A stretch of 64,000 nucleotides of DNA from Isoetes taiwanensis (Eukaryota; Streptophyta; Lycopodiopsida; Isoetales; Isoetaceae): assembly GCA_021234155.1 (NCBI GenBank), contig JAJEKV010000017.1:7539253-7603252 (forward strand), read 5' to 3'. Each line of letters starts with the position of its first letter. Within the stretch, counting starts at the first letter, position 1. A program made the position numbers and the translations under genes. The notes below the pieces were generated by a model that saw only the letters and a list, made by a program, of their open reading frames with translations, did not search any database and was not told the origin of the DNA. This document shows, piece by piece, positions 1-9,408 of this stretch.

Positions 1-1
1 C

Positions 2-1916
2 AAAAGAAGAAGAAGAACAAAATTTGAATGGGCACTTAAGGCATCTGAGGAGGGAAAAGCTGTTACATTAGACTTGCTTAGGCAGAGAGTTAAAGAAATG
101 GCTATTCATAGGTCTACCTGTTTTGTTAATGGGCTGCCATGTTTGAAATGGTGGAGAGGGTTCAAGAAGAGGCACCCACAAATCACTTTAAGGTCCACTC
201 AATGTGTTGAACTGATTAGAATTCGTGCAATGACCTCTAGAAACTTGCAAAATTTTTATTCTACTTTAGAAGGAACCTTGAATGTTATGTCCTTAGATGC
301 ATCTAGGATTTGGAACTGTGATGAACCTGGTGTCCAAGCTGGTAATAGAACAGGGTTAAGGGTTGTGGCCAGGAGAGGGGCTAGAAATGTTACTGAAACT
401 GTGCCTACCAGCAGGGAATGGGTATCCATTATGTGTTGTGTGAATGCTAATGGGCATAGGCTTCCAAATTTGTATGTGTTCAAGGGGAAAAGAATGAGAG
501 ACTTAGACCTCTTGGCTGGATGTGAAGCTGGTGCAGCTATGGCTTTCCAGAAAAATGCTTGGATGACAGATGAATTATTTGAGGCATGGTTGGATTTATT
601 CCGCAAAAATGTTCCTGGGGGGATTAGTCCAGAAAGGCCACACTTAATGATATGTGATGGCCATGGCAGCCATATCAATTTCTCAGCTTGTCTTAAGGCT
701 AAACAAATGGGCTTGGAAATTCTGCTGCTTCCACCTCATACTTCCCATAAGCTCCAACCCCTAGATGTTGCTTGTTTCTCTCCTTTTAAAATAGCATTTA
801 GGAGATTAAGGGCTGAGTTGATGCATACTAAACGTCATGTGGAACCAACCAAAGAGGATATGGCTGCCATGGTCAGCAAAGCCATTGAACGGACTTACCC
901 CCAGAAACATTTCTGCAGGCTTTCAGAAGACAGGAATTTGGCCTTTCAATTCACAAGCTGTCCTTCCTGATCCTCAAGCAGATAACATGGAGCAAGAAAG
1001 ATCAAGTGTTCAGGTTCAAAATGCTGCAGACAATATTTCAGATAGTGAAGAATCTGATGACAGTGACAATGAATTGATTGTGGAGGTTCCAGCAAGAGGA
1101 AGAGATGAAGAACTTGCTAACAATGGTCTTGATGCTCTTATGTTTGCAACAAATGAGGTTGCTGGGCGTGGAGTTGCGGTGGGCCGGGATGTTGTAGAAG
1201 AGGTCCAAGTTCAATCCAAGTCAAGGAAAAGTAGAGTGCCCAAGAGTTTTGCTCATAAACTCTTGGTCACAGCTGATGATGTGATGCAGGCTAGAGCAGA
1301 CCATAAGAAACAGGTGGAAGAGGCAGAAAAGGTAAGGAAAGAAAAGGCTGAAGAGAAAAGGAGATTGATGGAGGAAAGGAAGGTCTTCAAAGAGAAAGAG
1401 AGGGTCAGGAAGGAACAGATGAGGAAAGAAAGGGAGGAAAGAAGAAAGGCTAAAGAAAATAGTAAGGGGAAGAAAAGGCAGAGGAAGAGGAAGACTATTG
1501 ATGATTCAGATAAGGATATTGAGATAATAGAAAGGTTTGAGGCAGAACAGGCAGAACAAGAACAAATGGAACATGTAGAACATGAGTTGGCAGACAACCA
1601 ACTTTCACCTAGGCCATTACAGTTGGAGATTCAGCTTGGTGGTGAAAATGATTGTGAAGAACCAAGTTCTCAAGTCCATGTAGCGGGGGACCTCTTCCAA
1701 GACAGTCAATTAGATGACAGTGATGAGATTTGTGGTTGTTCACTTGAAGACACACATATCTGCAGCTATGATGAACATTTGAGGCGGAAGAAATTAAGGG
1801 CACAGGTTACAGGTCCTGATTCTGAGTCTGATGTTCCTGTGAACAGAAAAACCATGGCTTTGGATGACCTGTACAGAAAGGAAGCTAATGTTCATTTAAA
1901 GTCTCTTGGACTGTGA
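2..1916 (+). pseudogene. pogo/Tigger-like DDE transposase, 5' cut by window edge, frameshifted
   Basis: The reading frame is open from base 2, so the N-terminus lies outside the window. In order one sees the end of a CENP-B/Tc5-type helix-turn-helix (WWRGFKKRHP, then IRIRAMTSRN) and a DDE_1 nuclease with acidic motifs CDEPG, CDGHGSH and PPHTSHKLQPLDVACF. This family cuts and pastes Tc1/mariner-pogo DNA transposons. The expected C-terminal motif, AGFQKTGIWPFN, is in a different frame from the catalytic core. The switch falls near the CCCCC run at 898-902, which points to a one-base indel. The second frame runs to a stop at 1916 and encodes a very Lys/Glu-rich stretch (about 1290-1500), probably a coiled coil, followed by an acidic tail. 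No terminal inverted repeat was found. It is either a dead element or one with a sequencing error in the C run. Confidence 0.85.
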
Positions 1917-3500
1917 TTGTAATCTAAAGTATTCTATATTTGTTTATCTGCAGGTCTGGTCATTATGATGAAAGCCTTGACATGTTATGTAACTTATCAG
2001 TTGTGAAGCTAAGAGATATAATTTTTGTAATTTTATTCACCATAACTTTTGCTGAACTTGTGGACCATATGTGGCATCTTTCTTATGTTATTTCTTGTTC
2101 AATGGTAGGGCTTCTTGTATGCACTTTTATAAATGAATGGCAAGGGTATTCAGAGTTGTGCAGATCAGGTATGTTTCCTTGTTCAATTCACCTTTTCCCT
2201 AAACCTGCCATGTAGCATCTAAAGTATGTTCTTATTAAATCTGAAATGTTTTTTAGATGCAAAGTTGTGTGTCCACAATTCTTCCTTTGGACAGCTTGTT
2301 ACTTCATTCCACAAATAAGGTAAGTATATATCTAAACCTTATTTTATTTATAAACTTTCATAAAAACCTGCCATGCCTAATCATGAAGAATGATTTTATC
2401 AAAGACATGGCTGGTTTAGTAAGGCTGGAAGCGCTGAAAGGTTCAACACCTTTCCTTACTTATGTTCAATTCATATTCAATTCAAGTTTATGCATCACAC
2501 AATTTGGGTACTAACAAACCACTAGTTGCAGTTGCAGCTATCACCATTGGGGTTCTACATATGAACAATTGCAGGTGCAGCACATGCACAAGCAAGGTAG
2601 GTGCACTGTGCCATTACACATTTTGTTGTGATCAATTTAGGTACAGCCAGTGCACCATCAGGGTACTTTGTTGTGATCAAATTAGGTGCAAGAAGTGCAC
2701 CATAAGGGGTATCGGACTGCACCACTTAAACTGCATCATTAGGTTCAAGGTATCACCATCATGGTACCTACACCCCCTGTAATCTAGTTAGATTATGTCA
2801 CCTTCAAATTTTGATTTCGTATTTTTTCTTGTTACAGGTTGTAGTGGGCCTTGTCCGGCACAAGTTCACAAAAAATTGGGAGCAATTTGGGATCCAAGCT
2901 GCAAATTTACGCCAATCTTTCCTTGACTGCACCATACATGGGCACCTCCCCTTAAGACAAATTTACAAATCTTACAAACACTGGCCCAAGCTTTAGCTTT
3001 AGGAATTGATCACCGCTACTTCATAGTAGCCTCCGATCGCAAGATGACTTCTGGCTTACATTGGCTTTGAGGAAATTATGAGTAGAAGGCAACAACTTCG
3101 GATATGTTCTGAAGACTCTGTTATCATCTCAGAGGTGGAATCGAACCTTTAAAAGAATCTGAAACTTGTACAATAGAAATACTTATGAGGAATATTATGG
3201 GTGGGGAATGCTGATCGCTCTATTGAACTGGCCGGATACTGCCGATTTATAGTCGAAGCCCTGCCTTTTTTTGCAAAAAGGCCTGTGTCGCTAAGAATGC
3301 AATCTCCCTTTTTTGTATCGTTGTTGTATCATGACCCCTTCCTTTAATCGTTGCTTAGTATAGAGTAAAGGTTGTCCCTTAAAAATATTCCATTGTCTAA
3401 CTTTGATGGCCCTTGTTAAAGTATCCTTTGCCATAAATTTCCTTAGCCCTTTTGCCGTGGACTTCTCCCCTAGCTTGCCTCATATCACTATCTCTAGGTT
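1917..3500. other. non-coding flank of the transposase with a short direct repeat
   Basis: No supported gene. A 45-bp unit beginning TTTGTTGTGATCAA occurs twice head to tail at 2622-2666 and 2667-2711, each copy containing an AGTGCACCAT-like motif. This may be the untranslated tail of the transposon. The rest is AT-rich with only short chance reading frames. Confidence 0.4.
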
Positions 3501-3512
3501 GAACTTTATCTA

Positions 3513-4140
3513 GAGACCCCATTTGTGTAATTCTTGGGAAGTCCTCTAGACAAGCTTTACAATGAGTTAAAGGGTGCCAAAAACAGAGTCTGAATACAAG
3601 AGTTATGCCAAAAACCTTATACGTTGCCACCACAGAGCCCCTCAAATTGGGCGGACACCCAATTTAGAGCCCCATTTGTGTAAATAATATGCTTGAAAGG
3701 TCCTCTGAACAAGCTTTACAAGGAGCTAAAAAGTGCCAAAAATGGAAGAGTTATAAACCCTATACATTACCACCATGGAGCTCCTTAAATTGGGAGGACA
3801 CCCAATTTGGAGCCCCATTTGTGCAAATAGTGTGCTTGAAAAGCCCTCTGGACAAGCTTTCCATCGATGTGAAAAGCGCCAAAAAAGGAGTCTGAATACA
3901 AGAGTTATGCCAAAAACCCTATATATTGCCACCAAAGAGCCCCTCAAATTGGGGGGGCACCCAATTTGGAGCCCCATTTGTGTAAATAGTATGCTTGAAA
4001 GGTCCTCTGGACAAGCTTTCTAACGAGGTAAAAAGCGCCAAAAAGGGAGTCTGAATACAAAAGTTATATGCCAAAAACCCTATGCATTGCCACCAAGGGG
4101 CCCCTCAAATTTGGGCGCCCCATTTGTGTAAATAGTATAC
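3513..4140. repeat. tandem array, about 150-bp unit
   Basis: The motif GAGCCCCATTTGTGTAA recurs at about 3513, 3667, 3810, 3969 and 4115, so the spacing is 143-159 bp. Each unit also carries GCTTGAAAGGTCCTCTG, AAGCGCCAAAAA and CACCCAATTTGG blocks. The copies are clearly diverged, so this is an old array. Open frames here are by-products of repeat phasing. Confidence 0.85.
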
Positions 4141-4149
4141 TTGATTAAT

Positions 4150-4400
4150 GGCTTTACCCAGTTTGGCCCTTAGGGGGAAGTTTTTGCTATGCAAGACAAT
4201 ACCCCCCTGGGCAAATTGGGCGCCCACCCAGTTTGGCCCTTGGGGGAAAACTTTTTGCCATGCAAGACAACACCCCCTAGGGCAAATTGCACGCCCGCTC
4301 AGTTTGGTCCTTGGGGAAAAACGTTGTGCCATGGCAACACCCCCCAGAGCAAATTGGGTGCCCTCCCAGTTTGGTCTTTGGGGAAAACCTTTTGCTATGT
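4150..4400. repeat. tandem array, about 70-bp unit, four copies
   Basis: CAGTTTGGYCCTT recurs at 4159, 4229, 4300 and 4367 (spacing 70, 71, 67 bp). Each copy is followed by GGGGAAAA, TTTGCCATGCAAGACAA and a C-run with GGCAAATTG. It abuts the preceding 150-bp array and shares its CAAATTGGGCGCCC flavour, so the two may have a common origin. Confidence 0.85.
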
Positions 4401-4912
4401 GTAGGCCAAATTTGTTTTAGTGTGCACGTATTTAAATGGCCATGTTTTTTTATTTGGCAGAGCCTTTTATTCTACCAGAACTTTTGTTGCTGTGCAAAAG
4501 CAATCACTACGAGAGTCTTGAAAGTCTTGAAGTCTTGACATATTGAGAAGTCGCCTCCACGTGACGTAAAAGAGGAGGGAAATGAATCACTAGGCTCTTA
4601 AGAATTTATGGAGAGGTTGGAAAATATGAAAGATGATGCACAACAAGCTCGAGCAAAGTTTGAAGAACCTGAAAGAGCTCTTCCAGACAAAGAAGAACCT
4701 GACCCTTGAGAATTATTTGTTATCTATTCGACTATTCGGCATAGAATAAGTCAAAACTGAGTATCTGCCCAATTTCAGGCTGCATTACTATATATTTAGT
4801 CATAATGTTATTATGTTCTGTATGTTCGTAAACGATATGTAATGAATTAAATTTCGATAAAAAGCTCACATCTTATATTATTATATCCACTTTATGTTGT
4901 ACCATACACCCT
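4401..4912. other. no gene recognised
   Basis: AT-rich. A short plus-strand stretch near 4610-4710 reads as a Glu/Ala/Lys-rich peptide (MKDDAQQARAKFEEPERAL) ending in a stop. It may be a scrap of a retroelement gag or of a coiled-coil gene. Nothing else is supported. Confidence 0.3.
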
Positions 4913-5607
4913 CTATTCTACACGCTTACGAGCATTTGAGATATGAAATTGTGCTTGTCTGCTTCTGAAGAACGTAGGCACTATGGGGGCTGATATGAGT
5001 GAATCAAACATTTCGTGTCTTTCTGCTGGCACCCAATGCTCTTCATCTCCATCCTTTAGGTGCCATGATGGAGGATTTATGCTGCTTTCTGCATTCAAGC
5101 AACACTTGATGGGGTCATCATCCACCAAATATATCTGGTCTTCCTGAATCCTTCTATCACCTCCAAGGCTTCATGTATATTTTTTATGAAGGTATCTTTT
5201 GTTCCATGTTGCGGGCGGCAAACATCCACAATTCCTTTGATCCAGAATGATGTGAAAGTCAAAGTCCTTCAGCTTTGAAATAACTGATCTAATCTCGAGT
5301 ATGTTAGCCATTATCATGAAAGACCAAATACCAATGCTTGCTCTATCCGTCAGATGGTTCAATATTTTTTGAACACCAGGTCTTGGATAAACCCATTTGG
5401 TCTTCGTCCCTAGAACCTCTGCTGGAAAAGGAGGTACAACATGGAGAAGGTCTTCAGAAGAACTCCATTCAAGTCGAAGAGGATTAGGTTTTGTTACTGG
5501 AGGTGCTTTTTCTCTGCACAATACATAGTTTAAGTTAGCACTTCCAAAAGAAATCGAGCGTAGCACGAGATATCTTAACTATATTTCTAAAAATCAAATT
5601 TTACAGA

Positions 5608-5624
5608 CTCGCGCTGCGCGCGAG
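5608..5624. other. short GC-rich perfect hairpin
   Basis: CTCGCGC, a 3-base loop, then GCGCGAG, in AT-rich surroundings inside what looks like an intron of the HAD-like pseudogene. Function unknown; possibly chance. Confidence 0.3.
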
Positions 5625-7038
5625 ACATATGAATTAAATTTTGATTTATGAAAAAATACAGTAAACTTGCACTGCAGATAACTTATTCTTTTGTTTCTAG
5701 TGATGTTGCCTCTTCCCCTTTTCTGAATGTGCGATCTTCTTCTTCAGTCCTGATAGGTGAAGGACGAATGTCAGTTTTTTCAAGAACAGCAAAAGCATTC
5801 TGTGTAGCAGGTTCCTATAGATTTACCTCAAAAGCTCCCTTTTTTTCAAGTATAACCTTCAACTTCTTCTGAGTTTATAGGATCCATTATTTGTGGAGCT
5901 TTAGAGCCACTTTCACTTTCTTCAGTGCCCGGCTCTCTATCAGAGATAGTCTCTTTAGAACTACATCCTCTGCCTCCTCCTCATTAGAGTCTTTCCCTGT
6001 GTCCTTCTCGGCCTGTGCTCTATCCCTCTGTGCCTTCTTACCAATATATGTTAGTTCATGCTTCTCCACATGGAGATAGAACAGCTCCAGGATTTCTTTT
6101 TGCTGCCCAATTGCCACCCAGCTTTGGATCTTTCCATTGCTTAAAGCTTTACCTCCCATCTTCCCGCTGAGGAAGAAGTAATCACGGATTAAGCCTCCCT
6201 TGGGTACAAATATATCCATCAGATAATACACCAAGTTCCTGCTTAATCTGCACTTGTTGATTGTACCTCCCTTCAGGCCAACCAGCTTATATTCTATATC
6301 CTTTGTGCAATCCTCCTGGATCATGTTGGCTGTAAGTTCATCAGTTTAGTGGCAATTGTCCAAGGTGTCCTTTTCTGTGTATTTGAGTATTGGTTCAAGA
6401 AGCTTTTAGGAACCATGCTTGTGTGTTTCATATATTGCATCTGTTACTTTAATGAGTGATCATTGTTATGCCAATGCTTACATAAGTGTTGTTAGGCGTC
6501 CCATCTACTAGCACCCCATGTCTTACACTCATATGGGCCTCTTCCTGAGTGGTGGCCTGCAAGATCTTTGCGTATTCCACTGCAGGATCTGATAGAAAGA
6601 CAATTGTGATGTATTCTTCAGTGGTCTGCTTAATACAATTGGATAGAATTGAGATATAATAGTCTATCTCATGATGGTATGTTTGACAGTCCACTACAAT
6701 AATGAAGCCGCCTTTGGAATAATCTGGGTGGAAACTACTAGAGAACCTTGACGTGACTTCACTATGTAGGTTTTGGACACTATCTCAGGAATATCCAAGT
6801 CCCCACGGACTTTCCACTTCAGCTCCACATGAACTTTTATGGGTAGATGGTTTGGTTTTTCCGTTATATGTATACTGCGTCATGTCTAAAATACCTACTC
6901 AGAAAAGTTTGTTATTCCAGACATCTCAAAGAGTTCCTTCGAGATGGCCTCTCTCATGACACGAAGGTCTTTCATGGACTTGCAGGCTTCTGGAAAAGAT
7001 GGTACACCATTTATTTTGAAAGCCACCTTCACAACATG

Positions 7039-7788
7039 GAATAAATTACTACTCCTATATGTTAGTGTAGCCAAAGTAGGTTTAGCTAAACTACCTTCAA
7101 ATTGGGGCTAGAAGTTTCTAACACTTGGCTAAACTAAATGATTACAGTATCTTGCTTTTGGCTAAACTTTCACAAAATGGGGAGGCAAATATTGGCCATC
7201 ACTATAGAAATTTAAAAAAAATCCAACCATTTTAACAAAGACATTGAACTTATTGTAAATACAATGTAATGCAATAAGATAATGGCAATGGCAATCAAGA
7301 TAATAGCATAATTGATGGAATTATTATTATTGTTATGACTTCCTTGATATGAAGAACAAAGACATAAATCAAGACACAAACGTACATGAACATGTTCAAA
7401 AACTCCCCAAAAAAAGGTACATTGTTCCTTTTCCTCTAATGCTTCAATTTTGTACTTGGAACAAGAAAAAAATGGAAAAAAAGAAAAGAAAAATATAAGC
7501 TGTATTTGATAATTTCTTAAAGTTGGTACATATATCGGTGTTGGATTATGGGCTAATCTATCCATTTTTCCAAGCCCCCTCTATCTTAGGTTTAGCTAAA
7601 CGATGTCCTAGTGGATTTGTCTGGAGGTAAAGGTTTGGCTATTTAATTTAAAAACTCACTTGGGCGGCAAAAAAATTGGGCTAAAATTTTCTTTTTTTTT
7701 GGGCATTTTTTCCACTTACTTTAGCCATTTTTCTTGGCAAAACTGCTATAAAATAGCCATTTGGCTAACCTTAGCCGTTATTTTATTC
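7039..7788. mobile_element. MITE-like insertion (750 bp) in the HAD-like pseudogene
   Basis: The insert is flanked on both sides by CATG (7035-7038 and 7789-7792). Its ends are inverted copies of each other over about 10 bases (GAATAAATTA against GAATAAAATA). Deleting the insert plus one CATG rejoins the host frame exactly (GQVFVKH into VVKVAFKING). The inside is AT-rich and carries the 12-bp palindrome GTTTAGCTAAAC near both ends (about 7079 and 7590), plus many TTTGGCTA motifs. No transposase. The superfamily is unclear; a 4-bp duplication is unusual for plant MITEs. Confidence 0.65.
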
Positions 7789-8150
7789 CATGCTTCACAA
7801 AGACCTGTCCATCCAAAAATGACTGGAGCACCTTGAGTACTTCTTCCGCCCTTAAACCCTGTGGACTCCTAAGTTCTGTAATATTGAAATCCCCAAGAGA
7901 TCCCTTCTCAGCCTTGCCCGATTTTCGTACAAGCTCATCTGCTATCCATCTTTTCCACACATCATTCTCTTTGTCCTACACATTTTCTTGGTGCTAGCTT
8001 CTTCTTCCTCCTCCTCGGGGGCATCCTTTTTTTTTAGTTGTATGATGACTTTGCTAATCATCTTTATCATGTCTTCATAGGAGCTGTCCTTCTTCTTCTT
8101 TTCTTGATGAAACTGGATGGCCAAGCTTAATCCATTGATTTTTAGCTTGC

Positions 8151-8786
8151 CTCAATTGGATGGGATAGGGCTCGAGTCAAGGAAAGAAAACAAGTTTATT
8201 GATACAAGAAGTCCCCGACTGGAAAGAGTTCATAGAGGGTTAAGCTCATAAAGACCTCATTGGACACAGTGCTCCATTTCAATTTAGGTTTTGGGTAAAA
8301 AATAGAAAGCCAATAATGCAATATAAGATGAGGGCTGAAGATCCTGTGGTGAAAATCGGAAGATAATGATATATTGATTTGGAAAGACAATGTGAGAGGT
8401 GAACCAATAATGCCAATGGGAGAGCTTAAGGCTATGAAACCATATGGAAGGGATAATGGAATATATAAAGTACTGGCAAAAATCCTTAGCAGATAAACAC
8501 ATAGCATCAGAGAGGAGAGCATGCAATAAAGCACGTGTAAAGTAATGGAGTGAAGTTCATATATTTTTGGGGAATTTGGACACAAGCAAAACTGTCCTTA
8601 GAGAGGGTTGGCTACCTCAAAGCCGATGGAGGCTCGACCATAGTCAATTCCAACCCAATCAGCAGCCAATCCACTTGATGACAGAGGAAGGAGAAGGAAG
8701 AGGAAGAACACCATGTTATCGACAACATTATTCTGTTTTGCATGACGTATGAAATACATTTCCTAACAGTTCCATTTATGTGAATA
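8151..8786. other. no gene recognised
   Basis: AT-rich spacer. Reading frames at 8196-8585 (minus) and 8567-8752 (plus) show no recognisable motif. Confidence 0.35.
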
Positions 8787-9393
8787 TATCATAACATATA
8801 TATGTTCTTATGTTTGTCCTCTTGAATCCGACCGTTGATCCGAGATCCTACGGCTCACGTGGCTTTGGGACGTATCCTACGGCTCAGATGGCTTGGGAGT
8901 TTGTATACGATCATATGTAAGCGATCTTACGATCCAGGTTGATTTGATCTTGATCGTCGGTCCGAGATCCTACGGCTCACGTTGGTTTGGGACACATCCT
9001 ACGGTACACATGGCTTTGGGAATTATATGTAATCGATCTAACGGTCCAGGTTGATCTTGATCCTGATCGTCGATCCGAGATCCTACGGCTCAGGTGGCTT
9101 GGCACATATCCTACGGTCCACATGGCTTTGGGAATAATATGTAATAGATCCTACGGCTCATATTGCTTTTATATGGTGAGATCTTGATCGTTGATCGAGT
9201 CTAAGATCCTAAGGCTCATGTTGAATGCTGGAAAAGCTTTTAAAATTTTTTATGTTATTGGAGGGATTCGAACCTTTATCGTTAACCCCCCAACCCCCCA
9301 TTCTAACCACTAGACCAAGCATTAATTCTATGAATAATTTATGTTTCAAATATACTTAAGGGTAATGTTTTAATTAAGATAAAATAGAATATA
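8787..9393. repeat. repeat unit part A, copy 1
   Basis: Matches 14085-14700 closely from CATAACATATATATGTTCTT onward. It contains internal subrepeats of about 115-120 bp: CGAGATCCTACGGCTCA recurs at 8841, 8963 and 9076, with GGCTTTGGGA and TATGTAATCGATC blocks between. Its right part carries a tRNA-like module. In the second copy the A part runs directly into the TTCTAGAA-rich B part; here a LINE separates them. Confidence 0.85.
9262..9322 (-). repeat. tRNA-like A-box/B-box module, copy 1
   Basis: On the minus strand GCTTGGTCTAGTGGTTAGAA fits an RNA polymerase III A box (TGGTCTAGTGG) and GGTTCGAATCC (9264-9274) fits a B box, about 31 bases apart. The acceptor and T stems do not pair well, so this is not a working tRNA. 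It is best read as the head of a tRNA-derived SINE or a relic of one. Confidence 0.6.
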
Positions 9394-9408
9394 ACATTCT
9401 AGATAGTT

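Larger units (their letters stand above)
4913..8150 (-). pseudogene. decayed multi-exon gene ending in an FCP1/NIF-like HAD phosphatase domain
   Basis: Read from 8150 down to 4913, pieces of one protein appear in order: a Lys/Glu-rich N-part (7942-8124); WIADELVRKSGKAEKG (7778-7960); FKINGVPSFPEACKS (about 6905-7035); FIIVVDCQTYHHEIDYY (6449-6720); GGLIRDYFFLSGKMGGKALS (5887-6324); then the HAD part, with VYPRPGVQKILNHL and IGIWSFMIMAN (5171-5520) and VDDDPIKCCLN (4913-5128). PRPG..L and IW are hallmarks of FCP1/NIF Ser-phosphatase-like domains. A splice acceptor, TTGTGCAG, precedes about 5519. The catalytic DLDGT motif was not found. There are several frame changes and stops (for example TGA at 5171, and between 6324 and 6449), and a MITE splits the coding region. 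The N-terminal family is not recognised. Confidence 0.6.

Noticed and set aside
1253-1597. Minus-strand Ser/Leu/Phe-rich frame of 114 codons
   Set aside because: It is the antisense of the Lys/Glu-rich tail of the transposase; AG-rich coding DNA leaves the other strand open by chance.
4105-4538. Several overlapping frames of 60-90 codons on both strands
   Set aside because: They lie in tandem repeats whose unit keeps frames open; the products are repeat translations.
6753-7044. Two plus-strand frames of 65-68 codons
   Set aside because: Antisense to pieces of the HAD-like pseudogene that read coherently on the minus strand.
9262-9322. A functional tRNA gene
   Set aside because: A and B boxes are present, but acceptor, D and T stems do not pair and no anticodon arm forms.
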